NCBI RefSeq assembly: GCF_035046505.1
Contig: NC_089827.1
Coordinates: 58,308,356 to 58,372,355, forward strand
From: Tiliqua scincoides
Taxonomy: Eukaryota > Chordata > Lepidosauria > Squamata > Scincidae
Length of the DNA stretch: 64,000 bases
Direction: 5' to 3'
Each line of letters begins with the position of its first letter. The stretch's first letter is position 1. Positions 44,713 through 56,443 of the stretch are shown here, piece by piece. The position numbers and the translations under genes were made by a program. The notes beneath the pieces were generated by a model. It had not been told where the DNA came from, searched no databases, and worked only from the letters and a program-made list of their open reading frames with translations.

Positions 44713-45210
44713 TGATGACAATCTCTCAGCTGCTGCTTAGAAACTCAGTGCTAACAGAAAAATTGACGTGAACACATACCAACGTTTTGGACACAGCGAG
44801 GATATTGAAAATAAGTAAGTAGGGCTATTTCAAAGGACATCCACATTTTATGTATTTCTGTTTTCAAATATTTCTACCCCATCTTTCCCCTCTAAAAAAC
44901 AAGAGCCCAAGGTAGTTTACAATATTTAAAAATATGTTTAAAATACAATAACCAATATAACTATAGAAAATAATCAAAACTCCAAACTAGATCAACTGCA
45001 GTGGAAAGGGAGCAAGACACATCCAGCATAAGTACTGCAACAAAACAGAAAAGGCAAAATGAAACAAGAGTCTCCCACTGGAATCCAGATGTAGGGGCCA
45101 GTCTCAACTCAAAGAGGAGGGAGTTCTGTACTTATGGTGCCCTCCCTTGACTCACTACCAAACTTCAGGAAATGGAGTGATCCTTCTCAGCTTCTAAGGC
45201 TGTAACTATA

Positions 45211-45550
45211 GGTCGTGCCTCGTTATCCACTGGGGTTCCATTTCAGAACCCCCATTGGATTAAAAAAAAAAAAAGTGGATTCCAAATCAGTGGAAAAATA
45301 GCTTTAAAGACCCACTTCAAGGTTTCTTGCTCCACTTTTGTCATTTGTATAGATGCTATACCACATTTAGCCACTAGATGGGATGAATAAGGAATCTAAT
45401 TGAATGAAATAATTACTTAACAGCACAAAGGTAGGAAATTGGATTTTGTTGCTTTTCTTCCTTGTTACAAGGCATTTAAATGTGGACCCTGGTATCAGCG
45501 GTGAGTCAAATCAGTGGATACCAAGGGCCCACTTTAGGTTAGGTTATGCC
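45211..45550. mobile_element. Tigger-like MITE, copy 2 (diverged)
   Basis: Begins AGGTCGTGCCTCGTTATCCA and shares the interior of the 13344 copy (GACCCACTTC, GGTTTCTTGCTC, CCTTGTTACAAGGCATTTAAA). The right end is worn. Confidence 0.65.
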
Positions 45551-46278
45551 AGGAAGTTGAGATCAGTCAGTAGCCTGATATTATTAGATCTGTGCTTATA
45601 ACCTATGAAACCCATTTGGTCCTTATGGATCAGTGTGACTTTTTCCATCTTTTCCACCAAAATTCCACCAAAATGCAGTCACGATTTTCAAATCAGTGTT
45701 AATAAGAGAAATTGGCATGTAACTAGCACCATTGCTCAAGAGTTTTCCCAGTTTGAGAATCAGTGAAATGAATCAGTGAAACACTAAAAGCTGACACTGT
45801 AGGGGTTAGGCCCATGTTGAGCGAAGGTATAGAATAAGCATTTGCCTACACTCTTTAGCCAGTCTGTAGAAAATCTACCAGGACTTGGTACTTTCCCATG
45901 TTTTTAATAGTATGATGGGTGCAGGGGCAAATCCATGGGGGCCCATGGGTGTGTGGCCCACCCAAACTGTCATTCCAGTGGGGAAGGGCACCCACTGGGA
46001 TGGGGAGCAGGCCAAGCACAACTGGGAGCCTAGGTCTACTCATGTGGAAGAGACAGAATGGGAGCCCAGGTCTAACCTGCAGGAATCCCTACAGCAGGCA
46101 AGCGCAAACTGCAAACCTAGGAGCAGTATATTTTATTGAGCTCATGTTTCATGGGGAGTCAGGGACCGATACTGTTTTTGGGATGGAAGACACAGAACAC
46201 AAGGTGGACTTGAACATGTTCCTCTAGGGCACACAGAAACAATGATTCTGCCTCTAATTAAAGCGTTGCTTTAATTAA

Positions 46279-46284
<6 letters not shown>

Positions 46285-46334
<50 letters not shown>

Positions 46335-46479
46335 TATAATATAATTATAATATAATTATAATATTATATTATATAATATAATATAAATTATATATATATA
46401 ATATATATAAATAAATATATATATAAATATATATATATATTATAAATATATATATAAATATAATATAATAATTATTATA

Positions 46480-46525
<46 letters not shown>
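46285..46525. repeat. Compound ATT / AT / TATAAAT microsatellite
   Basis: (TTA)n, then an irregular TATATAAT block rich in short palindromes, then (TAA)n in the opposite sense. The whole 240 bp can fold on itself. Confidence 0.95.
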
Positions 46526-46526
<1 letters not shown>

Positions 46527-48004
46527 GATGTCCCTTTTTTCAGAACTGTCTCTAGAGCACTCCATGCAACACAAACCACAGCACCAAAATATCCTTTGTG
46601 TTTGAAATTGCAGTCAAAAACTGGAGGAGAGAGGGTTCTCACACACAAGTCATTACTTTTCCAAATCCCTCCTGCTGCCTGTCATTGCAGCCGATGGCAA
46701 GAACTGCTCATTCTCACACAGGATTCTTTGTAATAGTTTGTGGGCCTGAGCAAATTCCTGCTTTCCAATGGAAAGAAACAACCAGGAAGCTCATATACTA
46801 GAATCCTCCTTTCGAGCTGTCAAACTCACCAAACATACACAGTCTTTCATTTATGAAGACACAGGAGTTCTTGCTTGCAAGTAATTTATTTGCAAAAACA
46901 CACACTAAAGAAAATAAAAATTTGAGTCTCAAAAGATTCTTCTAGAGCTGGATAATTTTCCCCACTTCCTGTTCAAGTGCATTTCGCCTTCTCAACTGCA
47001 ATGCAAAACTTGTTGAATCTTAAGAATTGTTTTTTTTTTTAAATTGTCATTAGTCATCATCCCTGCTGTGCAGGGATCACTTCCAGCACATTCCTGAAAA
47101 ACAATGGTATGAAGTGTCAGATTTTCATTTACTGGTTGGCTTTGCCACTAGATACTCCAAATTTCATGAGCACATTTCAGTAAAAGCTAATAGCAACACT
47201 TGATGGCTCCTCTATAGACATCATGAGACTTAAATCAACTCTCAACATGAATGTAAGAACCTGAATTGGCTGAGATATATATTTGCACTCCACACATCAC
47301 AAAAAGTGTTTCTGGGCCCTATGCAGATAAAGCTGTATATGTAATTCAATAGCTAGGGCCACAAAGTCCCTACAAAGTCAGCCTATTCTGGATGAATTAG
47401 TTTGGGAAAATGTTAACCTGGATTAACTGGTCTGCTTTCTGGGAAGTTTTATCACAAGCCCAGTCAAAATCAGAGCAATTGTTCCATGCTTTAGGTGTCA
47501 CTTAAAATATTAAATGCTTAGTAAAAACCTTAGGTAATTTTTTTTCTGGGTGTTTAGGGGGAGATAATGAGATAATTTATAAATTGGGTACATGTATGTA
47601 AATCATGAACAGAGGTATGAAGCCATAATGGGACTTCCTAGGATTTGGGCAGTTTCTTTTTTTATGTTTTTTTGTTTGTAAATTACTTTGTGGTACATAA
47701 CATACATGTTCTTTTTCTCTGGGGTTTATGTACAAACGCCAGTAAAACAAATTAGAAAATAAAATAAAGAGAACTTGAGATTTATTGGCACAAGATTATA
47801 TCCAGTCTAGACTGATAGGGAAACACTATCACCATAAGTAGAAAAGATAAACTACAGTCCAGAAGATTAGTGTACAACTGCCTCACCACTTTGAAGACTA
47901 TGACCCAATGCTGAATGCAGTAAGACTACTCAATGATAAATATTCCTAGGATGCAGGGGACAAGATTACTTGTTGAGAGATGCAGGAGGTAGACCGGACT
48001 TTAG

Positions 48005-48241
48005 ACTTCTAGTGACTGCCAACCTTCTTCATCTCACAGCATACTGACAAGCTGCTAAAATTATAAAGGCCCACCATTAAGTTTTTTTTTTACAACCATG
48101 CTGCTGGCGGGGGCAGGGGGGGAGGAAATCACATCCCACAATACTCCTGTTAATAAATGACATTCCCCCAAACTCCTGCAGCTCACTTGTGGACCAATCA
48201 CAGCACACCAACATGTCATGAAACACTGGTTGAAAATTGCT
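48005..48241. repeat. Worn hAT-like element
   Basis: Left GCCAACCTTCTTCATCTCAC, right CATGAAACACTGGTTGAAAA. A related right end is at 25735-25796 (GGTGTGCCTTGAGATGAAAA). Confidence 0.45.
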
Positions 48242-48413
48242 GCTTTAGACTTATATTTCCTTGACAGTCCAGTACACATGTATATGAATATAGAAATATT
48301 CATACATTCACACTGATTTAATTACTTACATAGTGCAACATACTATCTACTCTAATGGTTCCCAAACGTTGGAGCACCAGGACCCACTTTTTAAAATAAC
48401 ACTCTATCAAGAT

Positions 48414-48598
48414 CAGGGAGATCAGATACAATGGAGGACAGAGTGCTCATACTTTTAACTGGTGTACAAAGGAGGGGATTTTGGCAAGTGTAGCTTTTTA
48501 AACCTTTCCATGTTGAGCTACACCTGCCAAAATGCCCTCTTCTAAACAGTGGTTAAAGGTATATAGACACTCTGTCCTCCATTGGATCTGGTCACCCT
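48414..48598. mobile_element. Palindromic MITE
   Basis: CAGATACAATGGAGGACAGA at the left and TCTGTCCTCCATTGGATCTG at the right. The inner halves also pair (GGATTTTGGCAAGTGTAGCT and AGCTACACCTGCCAAAATG). It sits inside a worn hAT fragment (GGACCCACTTTTTAAAATAA at 48390). Confidence 0.75.
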
Positions 48599-49431
48599 AA
48601 TCAGAATTACAAAGTTTTCAAAAACCAGTAGGGGGTGCTACAATTCCTTTTACCCAGTGTTGAGCCTTATTCATATCCATCATTCCAATTAAGAGCAATT
48701 TGACATGTCATCTTACTAACCTCATTAAAAGAGAGCAGTATAACACAAAGACAGGTGTGAAGGCCGACTTCATAAGATATTTTCTTGGCAGAACTTACTC
48801 ATCCCTCATTAGGATGGCCTGGTACCGTTATCTTATCTCTGCATACCTTTCCCTTGTGTTAATCCAAACACTTGAACACCTGTGAGCTTCTCTGCAAGAC
48901 TAAGGCTTCCTGTCTTTTATTAAGACTTTTCTAAAATCAAGCAACTTTGGTTCCTTATAGTTCCTTATGGCCTGCTTCTAATTACTATATCTCCAATGTG
49001 GGTTACAATTTGGGGCAAGACTATCTTGTCTTAGCTTTTGTCTATATGTACCCTTTTTCAACTTCAGTTGCAATTCAAACAAAGAGCCTTCAAAGGCAGA
49101 AGTTTCCCTGGTACTTTCCACCGTCCCTCTCATCTTCTCGTCCCCTCCTTACTTTCAAAGAGGGAGTAGCCTTGTCTCATTTTGACTTGTTCAAGGATGC
49201 TTGCTTTTCTAATTAAAATGTGTGCTGTCTTCTAAAGTTCATCTCTTGCAGGTGTCTGTGGTTAGCTAGCTAGATGCTTTGTTAGTCTGCCAAGAAACAT
49301 TGCCAACTAATAGGACTACCTTGACATTTTAGCTGAGCTGATAATTTAGCAGAGCTGTTAATTTAACAGAGTTTTCCCCTAAGTTCATGCTTTCCTTGTC
49401 TCCGTTACACTGTATTGATGGTTGCTACAGG

Positions 49432-52034
49432 TTGAAATCCTTGGCGATTTCAATGCTAGAGTTGGTGCTGAACACAGTTCGTGGCCCACTTGCTTAGGCC
49501 AGTTCAGCACTGGGAGGATGAAAGAAAATGGCCAATGCCTGCTAGAGCTTTGCTGTCATCACGGTCTCTGCATCAGCAACACCTTCTTCAACATGAAGCC
49601 CCAACATAGAGTCTTTTGGAGACACCCAAGATCAAAGCTCGACCTGATTCTCACCAGACAGTCCAGCCTTCCCAGCATCAAGATCACAAGCAGTTATCAG
49701 GGTGCTGCCTGCGACACTGACCACTCCTTGGTGTGAGCAGAGTGAAACTGCTAACTAAGCAACTGTATCACACAAAAAAGGAAAGAAGACCTCGCTTTGA
49801 CACCAGCAAGACCCGGGACCAGGGAAAAATGGAGGAATTTGCATGAGTGCTTGAGGAATCTCTTCCAGGCCCGGCCAATGCAGATGCATCCAACAGATGG
49901 GAACATTTCAAAAACGCCATTTACAACACCACCTTGTCCATATTCAGCAAGAAGATCAACAAGATGGCAGACTGGTTTGAAGCCCACCCTGAGGAGTTGA
50001 CACCGGTCATTGAGGAAAAGAGGAGAGCTCTAGCAGCATACAAAGCCTGTCCCAGTGAGCGCAACCTGCAGGTCTACCGAGCTGCTCGCAGCAAAGTCCA
50101 GTAGACTGCCAGGAGATGTGCTAATGACTACTGGCTCCAACTCTGTTCCCAGATACAGATAGCAGCTGACACGGGCAACATCAAGGGGATGTATGACGGT
50201 ATCAAGCTGGCCCTAGCTCCAACACAGAAGAAAACTGCCCCTCTGAAGTCTGCCACAGGCGAGGTCATCCAGGACCGGGCACAGCAGATAGGACGCTGGG
50301 TGCAGCACTACTCTGAGCTATATTCCTGAGAAAATGCAATAACCGAGGAAGCACTGAACAACATCAAGTGCCTGCCTGTGTTGGAGGAGCTTGACAGTGA
50401 ACCAACCCTAGCAGAACTTCACGTGGCCCTGGACTCCCTCGACTCTGGCAAGGCACCTGGGAAAGACAGCATCCCTGCTGAAGTCCTAAAGTGCTGTAAA
50501 GAGATCATCACCACTGAGCTGCATGAAATCCTCTGCCTCTGCTGGAGAGAAGGTGGAGTGCCACAGGACATGAGGGATGCAAACATCTTCATGCTGTACA
50601 AGAACAAAGGCAACAGCGGTGACTGCAATAACTACCGTGGCATCTCTCTCCTTAGCGTTGTAGGACAGCTGTTTGCCAGAGTTGCACTGAAGAGGCTCCT
50701 GGTACTTGCAGAGAGTGTCTATCCAGAATCGCAGTGCGGATTCCGAGCCAACAGGTCCACCACCAATATGGTATTCTCCCTTAGACAGCTGCAGGAGAAA
50801 TGCAGATAACAACCGCCACTCCTTGTAGCCTTCATAGATCTCACAAAGGCTTTCGACCTGATCAGCAGGGATGGCCTCTTCAAGATTCTCCCCAAGATCG
50901 GATGTCCACCCAGGCTCCTCAGCATCATCAGGTCTCTCCACAAGGACATGAAGGGCACTGTAGTCTTTGATGGCTCCACATCAGACCCCTTTGACATCCA
51001 AAGCGGAGTGAAACAGGGCTCGCGCCAACCTTGTTTGGGAAGCAGGCCTTTGGAACTGCAACAGAAGGCATCTATCTCTGGACCAGATCCGACGGAAAGC
51101 TCTTCAACCTCTCCAGACTGAGAGCAAAGTCCAAAGTCCAGCTGAAATGTCTGCGTGACTTCCTCTTTGCCGACGATGCAGCTGTCACCACCCACTCTGC
51201 CAAAGACCTCCAGCAGCTCATGAACTGTTTTAGCAAGGCCTGCCAAGACTTTGGACTGACAATCAGCCTGAAGAAAACACAGGTTCAGGATGTGGACTCA
51301 CCTCCCTGCATTGCAAGCTCTGCGCATGAGCTGGAGGTTATCCATGACTTTGTGTACCTTGGCTCAACGATCTCCAACACTCTTTCTCTGGATACCGAGC
51401 CAAACAAATGCTTTGGTAAAGCAGCTACCACATTTTCCAGACTCACAAAGAGAGTCTAGTCCAACAAGAAGCTGATGGAACATACCAAGATCCAGGTCTA
51501 CAGAGCTTGCGTCTTGAGTACACTTCTGTACTGCAGTGAGTCATGAACTTTTCGCTCACAACAGGAGAAGAAGCTGAACACTTTCCACATGCGTTGCCTC
51601 CGACGCATCCTCGGTATCACCTGGCTGGACAAAGTTCCAAACAACACAGTCCTGGAACAAGCTGGAATCCCCAGTGTATATACACTGCTGAAACAGAGAC
51701 ACCTGCGTTGACTTGGTCATGTCGTGAGAATGGGCGATGGTCGGATCCCAAAGGATCTCCTCTATGGAGAACTAGTGCAGGGAAAGCACCCTACAGGTAG
51801 ACCACAGCTGCGCTACAAGGATATCTGCAAGAGGGATCTGAAAGCCTTAGGAAAGAACCTCAACAGATGGGAAACCTTGGCCTCTGAGCGTTCTGCTTGG
51901 AGGCAGGCTGTGCAGCATGGCCTTTCCCGGTTTGAAGAGACACTTTGCCAACAGACTGAGGCAAAGAGGCAAAGAAGGACGGCCCATAGCCAGGGAGACA
52001 GACCAGGGACACACTATACTTGCTCCCAGTGTAT
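49432..52034 (+). mobile_element. RTE-like LINE, dead copy with endonuclease and RT
   Basis: Truncated at both ends. In order: endonuclease part (GDFNARVG, then KLDLILTR and DTDHSLV); a linker; RT (SGKAPGKDSIPAEVLK, NNYRGISLLSVVGQLFARV, ESQCGFRANRST, then CLRDFLFADDAAV carrying the catalytic FADD and FVYLGSTIS); and the WRQAVQHGLSRFEET tail. The GVKQG region is internally deleted, and several stops and shifts break the frame. The clade is judged by motif style (endonuclease-RT with YLGSTIS and a C-terminal finger), so RTE or a close relative. Confidence 0.85.
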
Positions 52035-52040
52035 ACAGAC

Positions 52041-52137
52041 TCCACATGCTTACAGACTGCAGGAGCATAGCTCCTTGCAGGGCAGTTGGCAACTATCTTG
52101 CAAACTGCAGGAGTTCAGCTCTTTGCAGGGTGATTAG
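52041..52137. repeat. Tandem duplication of a 48-bp unit
   Basis: Two units, each with AACTGCAGGAG or GACTGCAGGAG, then AGCTC and TTGCAGGG. They directly follow the truncated LINE end. Confidence 0.6.
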
Positions 52138-52195
52138 CAGCTACAGTATCTGATTTTTGAGCCCCCTTAGGGCTTGGGGCAATTAGTTATCTGAT

Positions 52196-52267
52196 CTTTC
52201 CATCACCTACCCAAAATCAGGTTGTGATGCACCAGTGGGTCCCGCCCCACAGTTTGGGAACCACTGA
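52196..52267 (-). repeat. hAT end fragment
   Basis: Inverse of a CAGTGGTTCCCAAACTGTGG end with GTGCATCACAACCTG, related to the left part of 41831. Confidence 0.55.
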
Positions 52268-52771
52268 TCTACTCAATATAAATTTGCAATTGTCTTCCTG
52301 GGAGTAAGCCTGCTGAACACTGTGGGACTTTACAGCCACCCTGCCAGACAGCCCTTTCATGGCTTGAAGGCGTTCATTTAACAACAGTTTACAAGGGGCA
52401 TCTTGTAAGGCAAACAGTTTGGAGAATGAGATTCATGCCCCCCTTCCACAAATAGCACTTTCACTGGTGCATCAAATGCTAGTTGCAGTTAGTAGAGCAA
52501 CGAACATATGCAAATTTAATGCCAGTGTTAGTTACAAACAACTCTCTGTTCCAGGCAATGCACAGCCTTTTCTGCAGTTCCAGGAGGGAAGGGTGTTTGA
52601 GGGCCTGCGCTTCCATCAATCAACTCCACTGTACTGAAACCCATCGTAGTTCCACCTTCCTCTCAGCCGCAGCTCTGCGCATGCGCAATGACTCTCGTCG
52701 CCCGACAACCTTCGCGAGAGAAGCCGAGCAGCAACGAAGTCAACGCAGCATAAAAAGGGGCGTGATTTCTC

Positions 52772-52779
52772 ATTTGCAT
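52772..52779 (+). promoter_or_regulatory. Octamer of the U5 distal enhancer (DSE)
   Basis: ATTTGCAT at -223 to -216 from the U5 start, the standard DSE distance for vertebrate snRNA genes; bound by Oct-1 in known cases. Confidence 0.85.
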
Positions 52780-52796
52780 GCCCATCATGTCTTGCG
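52779..52796 (+). promoter_or_regulatory. SPH (ZNF143/Staf) site of the U5 DSE
   Basis: TGCCCATCATGTCTTGCG fits 16 of 18 positions of the Staf consensus as I remember it and abuts the octamer. This is the classic composite snRNA enhancer. Confidence 0.7.
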
Positions 52797-52933
52797 CGAA
52801 AAAGTGGTTCCTTGGAGGAGTCTGAAGCGTTTTAAAAACGTGGAGTTCTGATTTTGAGGCTGAAATTTGACCTGAGACTTAGAACCCTGCCATACCATCG
52901 AGGAAATGTGGGAAGTAGCGGGCAGTTGTTTGG

Positions 52934-52950
52934 TCACCCTTACCTGCAAG
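52934..52950 (+). promoter_or_regulatory. Proximal sequence element (PSE) of U5
   Basis: TCACCCTTACCTGCAAG at -61 to -45, resembling the vertebrate PSE (TCACC core) that recruits SNAPc. There is no TATA box near -30, as expected for a Pol II snRNA gene. Confidence 0.75.
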
Positions 52951-52994
52951 GCTGTCGCTGCGATCCTGATAGCGGCGCTCGTGGTCTATAGGTT

Positions 52995-53111
52995 ATACTC
53001 TGGTTTCTCTTCAGATCGTATAAATCTTTCGCCTTTTACTAAAGATTTCCGTGGAGAGGAACATTTATGAGTTTGTAACTAATTTTTTGAGGCTCTGCTT
53101 CGGCAGAGCTA
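52995..53111 (+). ncRNA. RNU5: U5 spliceosomal snRNA gene
   Basis: The first 69 or so bases match vertebrate U5 as I remember it, starting ATACTCTGGTTTCTCTTCAG. This includes the invariant loop CGCCTTTTACT flanked by its stem (AAATCTTT and AAAGATTT), which contacts exon ends in the spliceosome. A variable segment follows (about 53063-53078), then the Sm site AATTTTTTGA (53081-53090) and a 3' hairpin GGCTCTGC-TTCG-GCAGAGCT. Length 117 nt is normal. The variable region (ATTTATGAGTTTGTAACT) differs from the main human U5A/B form, so this is a variant copy. Promoter elements and 3' box are all in place, which argues that it is a working gene rather than a retroposed copy. It stands alone between CHADL and the LRR gene. 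Confidence 0.94.
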
Positions 53112-53120
53112 CCTTATGAA

Positions 53121-53134
53121 GTTTAAGAATAGAA
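53121..53134 (+). terminator. 3' box of the U5 gene
   Basis: GTTTAAGAATAGAA, 9 bp after the RNA end, fits the GTTT-N-AAARNNAGA 3'-end signal used by Integrator. Confidence 0.82.
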
Positions 53135-53230
53135 TGAAAGTGATTGCCTGCAGCTTTGTTGTTTCACCCGTATTTCTGACCTGCTACTCTCTTGTTACGT
53201 CTCATAAAAGGGGTGTAAATGGGTTTGTGT

Positions 53231-53311
53231 TGTTGGCAACCTTCAGTCCCGAAAGGCTATGGTATCGCGCTCTGAAAGCTTCTGGAACAGCGTCTAGTGC
53301 GGCTGAAAAGC
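53231..53311 (-). repeat. RTE-like LINE 3' tail, inverted
   Basis: Reverse complement of the 3' tail seen at 9345-9390 (GTTGGCAACCTTCAGTC at the left end). It lies 120 bp past the U5 gene. Confidence 0.75.
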
Positions 53312-54238
53312 GTACATCACGTTGCTTTTGAGTGCGGAGTGTGTAAATAGCCATACCATGGCCTTATAGCTGCTGTGTGAGAAGAGCACCAAATTATAAA
53401 TATTTTTATTAATAAAAGCAATGTGTTTAATGCGATGCATTAACTGTGCTGTCTGGAACCTACTAACAAATTATATTTGTCATGAAAGCTGATGTTGCAA
53501 AGAGGTTAAGAGCAAGTCTCCTCTCTCTTCAGCCCTTCATCTGTGCTTTTGGCACCGACCCACCCACCACATATTAACAGGTGAAACTCATCCTGGAATG
53601 GAGAAAAAACTCACTGGAAAAACCTTCTGCTGTTATGTTACTGTTACAGACAGGTGAACAAATCCAGTGAAAAAGTTGGGAGAGGCAGCTGAGCGCCAGA
53701 GATCTCACCATAGCCACAAACTTACTAGATGAACTTAAACAACCCACCATCTCTTAGGCTCCTTTAATTTGCCATATGCTGGCCTGATTTACAGGATTGT
53801 GTCAGAGAAAGGGTTTGGTGGGCACCTAGCCAAAGCCATCCCCTTGTCCTCCCCCCCCCCCCCCCCCGCCGCCCATTGTTCCACCTGGTGGGATCACTGA
53901 CAGAAAGCACTGCCCGCTGCTGCCCTCCCACAGCCCATCATGAGAAAAGAATCAGTGAGTGGGCCAACCCCACCCCACCCCCAAAATTGTTTTGTTTAAT
54001 TGCATTTGTGTAAGTTGCTTTGGGCCCAGATTTTTGTGGGGTATAAATTTGAATCATAATGATATTTACGGTAAGATGTGAAACTGAATTTAATGGGAAT
54101 TTATGTGGAATTGTTTGGACATAGTGAACAGAATAGGAAATTGACCATGATTAATTATAATTGGTGTGGGTTCTGAATTGCAGAATAGCAAACAGTCGCC
54201 ATTCTATTTTGTAGCACATGTACAGCCTAGCATTAATT

Positions 54239-54330
54239 AGGGCACAATCCTAACGAGGTGTACTCAGAAGTAAGTCCTATTTTGTTCAATGGGGCTTACT
54301 CTCAGGAAAGTGTGGTTAGGATTGCAACCT
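54239..54330 (-). repeat. 85-bp near-palindromic squamate repeat
   Basis: GTACTCAGAAGTAAGTCCTA to GTGTGGTTAGGATTGCAACC. Confidence 0.7.
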
Positions 54331-54513
54331 AACAGCCCAATCCTATCCACTTTCCAACACCAATACAACCACAATGCAGTGCCCGGGTAAGGGAACAAAT
54401 GTTCCCAAACCTTAAGGAGGCCTCTGTGACTGCACCCCCAACACAGGAAGCAGTGCATATCCCATAGGCACAGCAGCACCAGCACTGGAAAATTGGATAG
54501 GATTGGGCTGTTA
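54331..54513 (+). repeat. GGGCCCAATCC MITE, copy C with perfect inverted ends
   Basis: AACAGCCCAATCCTATCC at the left and its exact complement at the right, 18 bp without mismatch. It directly abuts a copy of the 85-bp near-palindrome (54239-54330). Confidence 0.68.
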
Positions 54514-54604
54514 GTCTCCTACTTTTTCTGCCAAGGGTTTTTTTTATTATAGTTGGCAAACACTAAGAGATATTTCAATCTACAAAGGTTTACATTCTAA
54601 AGGT

Positions 54605-55078
54605 AACACAAGTATAAAATATTAGCAGCCTTTCAGGGCTTGGGCCCAGGGTATTTGAGGGACTGCCTCCTTCCATATAATCCTACTCTCAGATCTTCAG
54701 AGGGGTCACTTCCAACTGTGCTGCCAGCAGTAGAGGTGAAGGAATGGCTGCAAGAAACAGGCCCTTCTCAGGGGTGGTGCCCCATTTATGGAATTCTCTC
54801 CCCTTGGAATTGAGAACAGCTTCCTCTTTAGAGACCCCTCTTTCAGGGGGGTCTCAAGACTTTTTTATTTAAGGAAGCTTTTAAACACTGACACTGATAA
54901 AAAGCTGGTGCTTTTTATGAAACATCTTTTAATGATCCAACTGTGTCTTACTGTTTTATGGTCTTAATTGTTTTTATTAATGTTTTAGCATTGTTTTATC
55001 TATTATATTGAAATATTTTGTAAGCTGCCTTGAGGGCCCCTAAGCTGGGTGGAAATGCAGAATATAAATAAATTTACC
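54605..55078 (+). repeat. L2-like LINE 3' end
   Basis: GGTGGTGCCCCATTTATGGA, TCTCAAGACTTTTTTATTTA and a terminal AAGCTGCCTTGAGGGCCC then ATATAAATAAAT, the usual L2-type 3' region in reptiles. Confidence 0.65.
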
Positions 55079-56350
55079 AATGCTTTCAGAAAAGAAAAGG
55101 AGAAATACTCATATAAGCATCCTTTGCTTGTTTAAAATACAACCTATGCATGTTGCTGACAGTATTTGCCAAAAATAGCACTAGATGCTTTAAAATGCTG
55201 GGCCCCACTTATTTGCATTGGCTCCTGCTTTCCCCCAGGTCAATTCTGTCACCATCTTCACCAAAAACAATAGAAGGAAACACTTGTGCCTCTATGCAGT
55301 TTCCTTCAGCAGGTGGGGCTCAAGGGAACATAGGAGAGAGTGGAGGGAGTGGTTGAATCAGTGCTGCACAGTGAGGCAGGCTCCAGCCCAGGGTTAACAA
55401 GAAGCAACACACCAGGTAAGGGAGATTCACTAGTCAAAATAAATGACCATAACAGATTTGCAAAACCAGCAAAAGATGCAAGAGAGGGGCACCTTAGAGA
55501 GTAAAAAATAGCACTGAGGCTGAAGTGATGTGGGGTGCATGTGTCTTTTCTGTGTGTAATTTAGCACAGGATTTCTTAAAGCACAGACTGGATCATCCAA
55601 GCAGTTCAGAGCCTTCATGACTGCTTGGCAAACAAATGGCAGTGGATATGCTGAGAGCAATGGAGCACGACAATTTTAGGATTTTCCTACAGTGAGAGTA
55701 GTGATGTCTTCAGCAGGAGCATTCAGGTGTTGCCTTTAAAACTTTTTTTCAAAAGGACCTTGGAAGACACTTCAGGTTCAGGAGGCAAACTGAGAAATGT
55801 ACCTGGGGATATAGATTATTGGTGCCCTAGGTCACTGTCTTTTCCAAGGACTACCTGAGAAGCAATATGTAGTGATATCAAAGCTACAATCCTATGCCAA
55901 TTTACTTGTGATTAAATCCTGTTGAACACAGTGTGGCTTGTTTTTGAGTAAACACGCATAATTCATGCCACACATTGTAATGCCTTTTATACTGATTTGG
56001 GATATTTTTGTAATCCCATTAAAAAAATTTTTTTTAGATATTGTTTCAAAACTGTTGCAACCACTCCAAGTGTTGAAGATAAAATGAGTTAGAACTTTAA
56101 ATGAAATGCAGTAAGTTTCAAAGTAGAAATAAGTCCTACCAGAAGAAAAACACTTTACATTTTTTCATTAAAGTTTTTTTTTTGTTAAAATCTTAATGGG
56201 GTGTGGCTGGGGGATGGCCATGACACATACTTCAAAATTTATTGCTACGCCAGTGGCTGGGGGGATACTTATTAATGGGACTAATATATGTGCAAGTAGA
56301 TATACAATGCAAGGGCTCTTCCAGACTCTGTGTGTGCCTTTCTTTCTCCC

Positions 56351-56443
56351 CCACAGCCCCATCCTATGCATGTTTACTGAGAAGTAAGTCCCATTATAGT
56401 CAAGGGGGCTTACTCCCAGGTAAGCATGGATAGGATTGCAACC
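56351..56443 (-). repeat. 85-bp near-palindromic squamate repeat
   Basis: CCCATCCTATGCATGTTTAC, AGAAGTAAGTCCCATTATAG to AGCATGGATAGGATTGCAAC. Confidence 0.7.

Larger units (their letters stand above)
42588..48004. other. Intergenic stretch with few features
   Basis: Contains the listed 85-bp repeat, Tigger-like MITE and AT microsatellite. Otherwise low-complexity intergenic DNA with no convincing exon. Confidence 0.4.

Noticed and set aside
52995-53111. U5 retropseudogene
   Set aside because: Octamer, SPH, PSE and 3' box are all at canonical positions, no A-tail or target duplication, and the conserved loop is unchanged.
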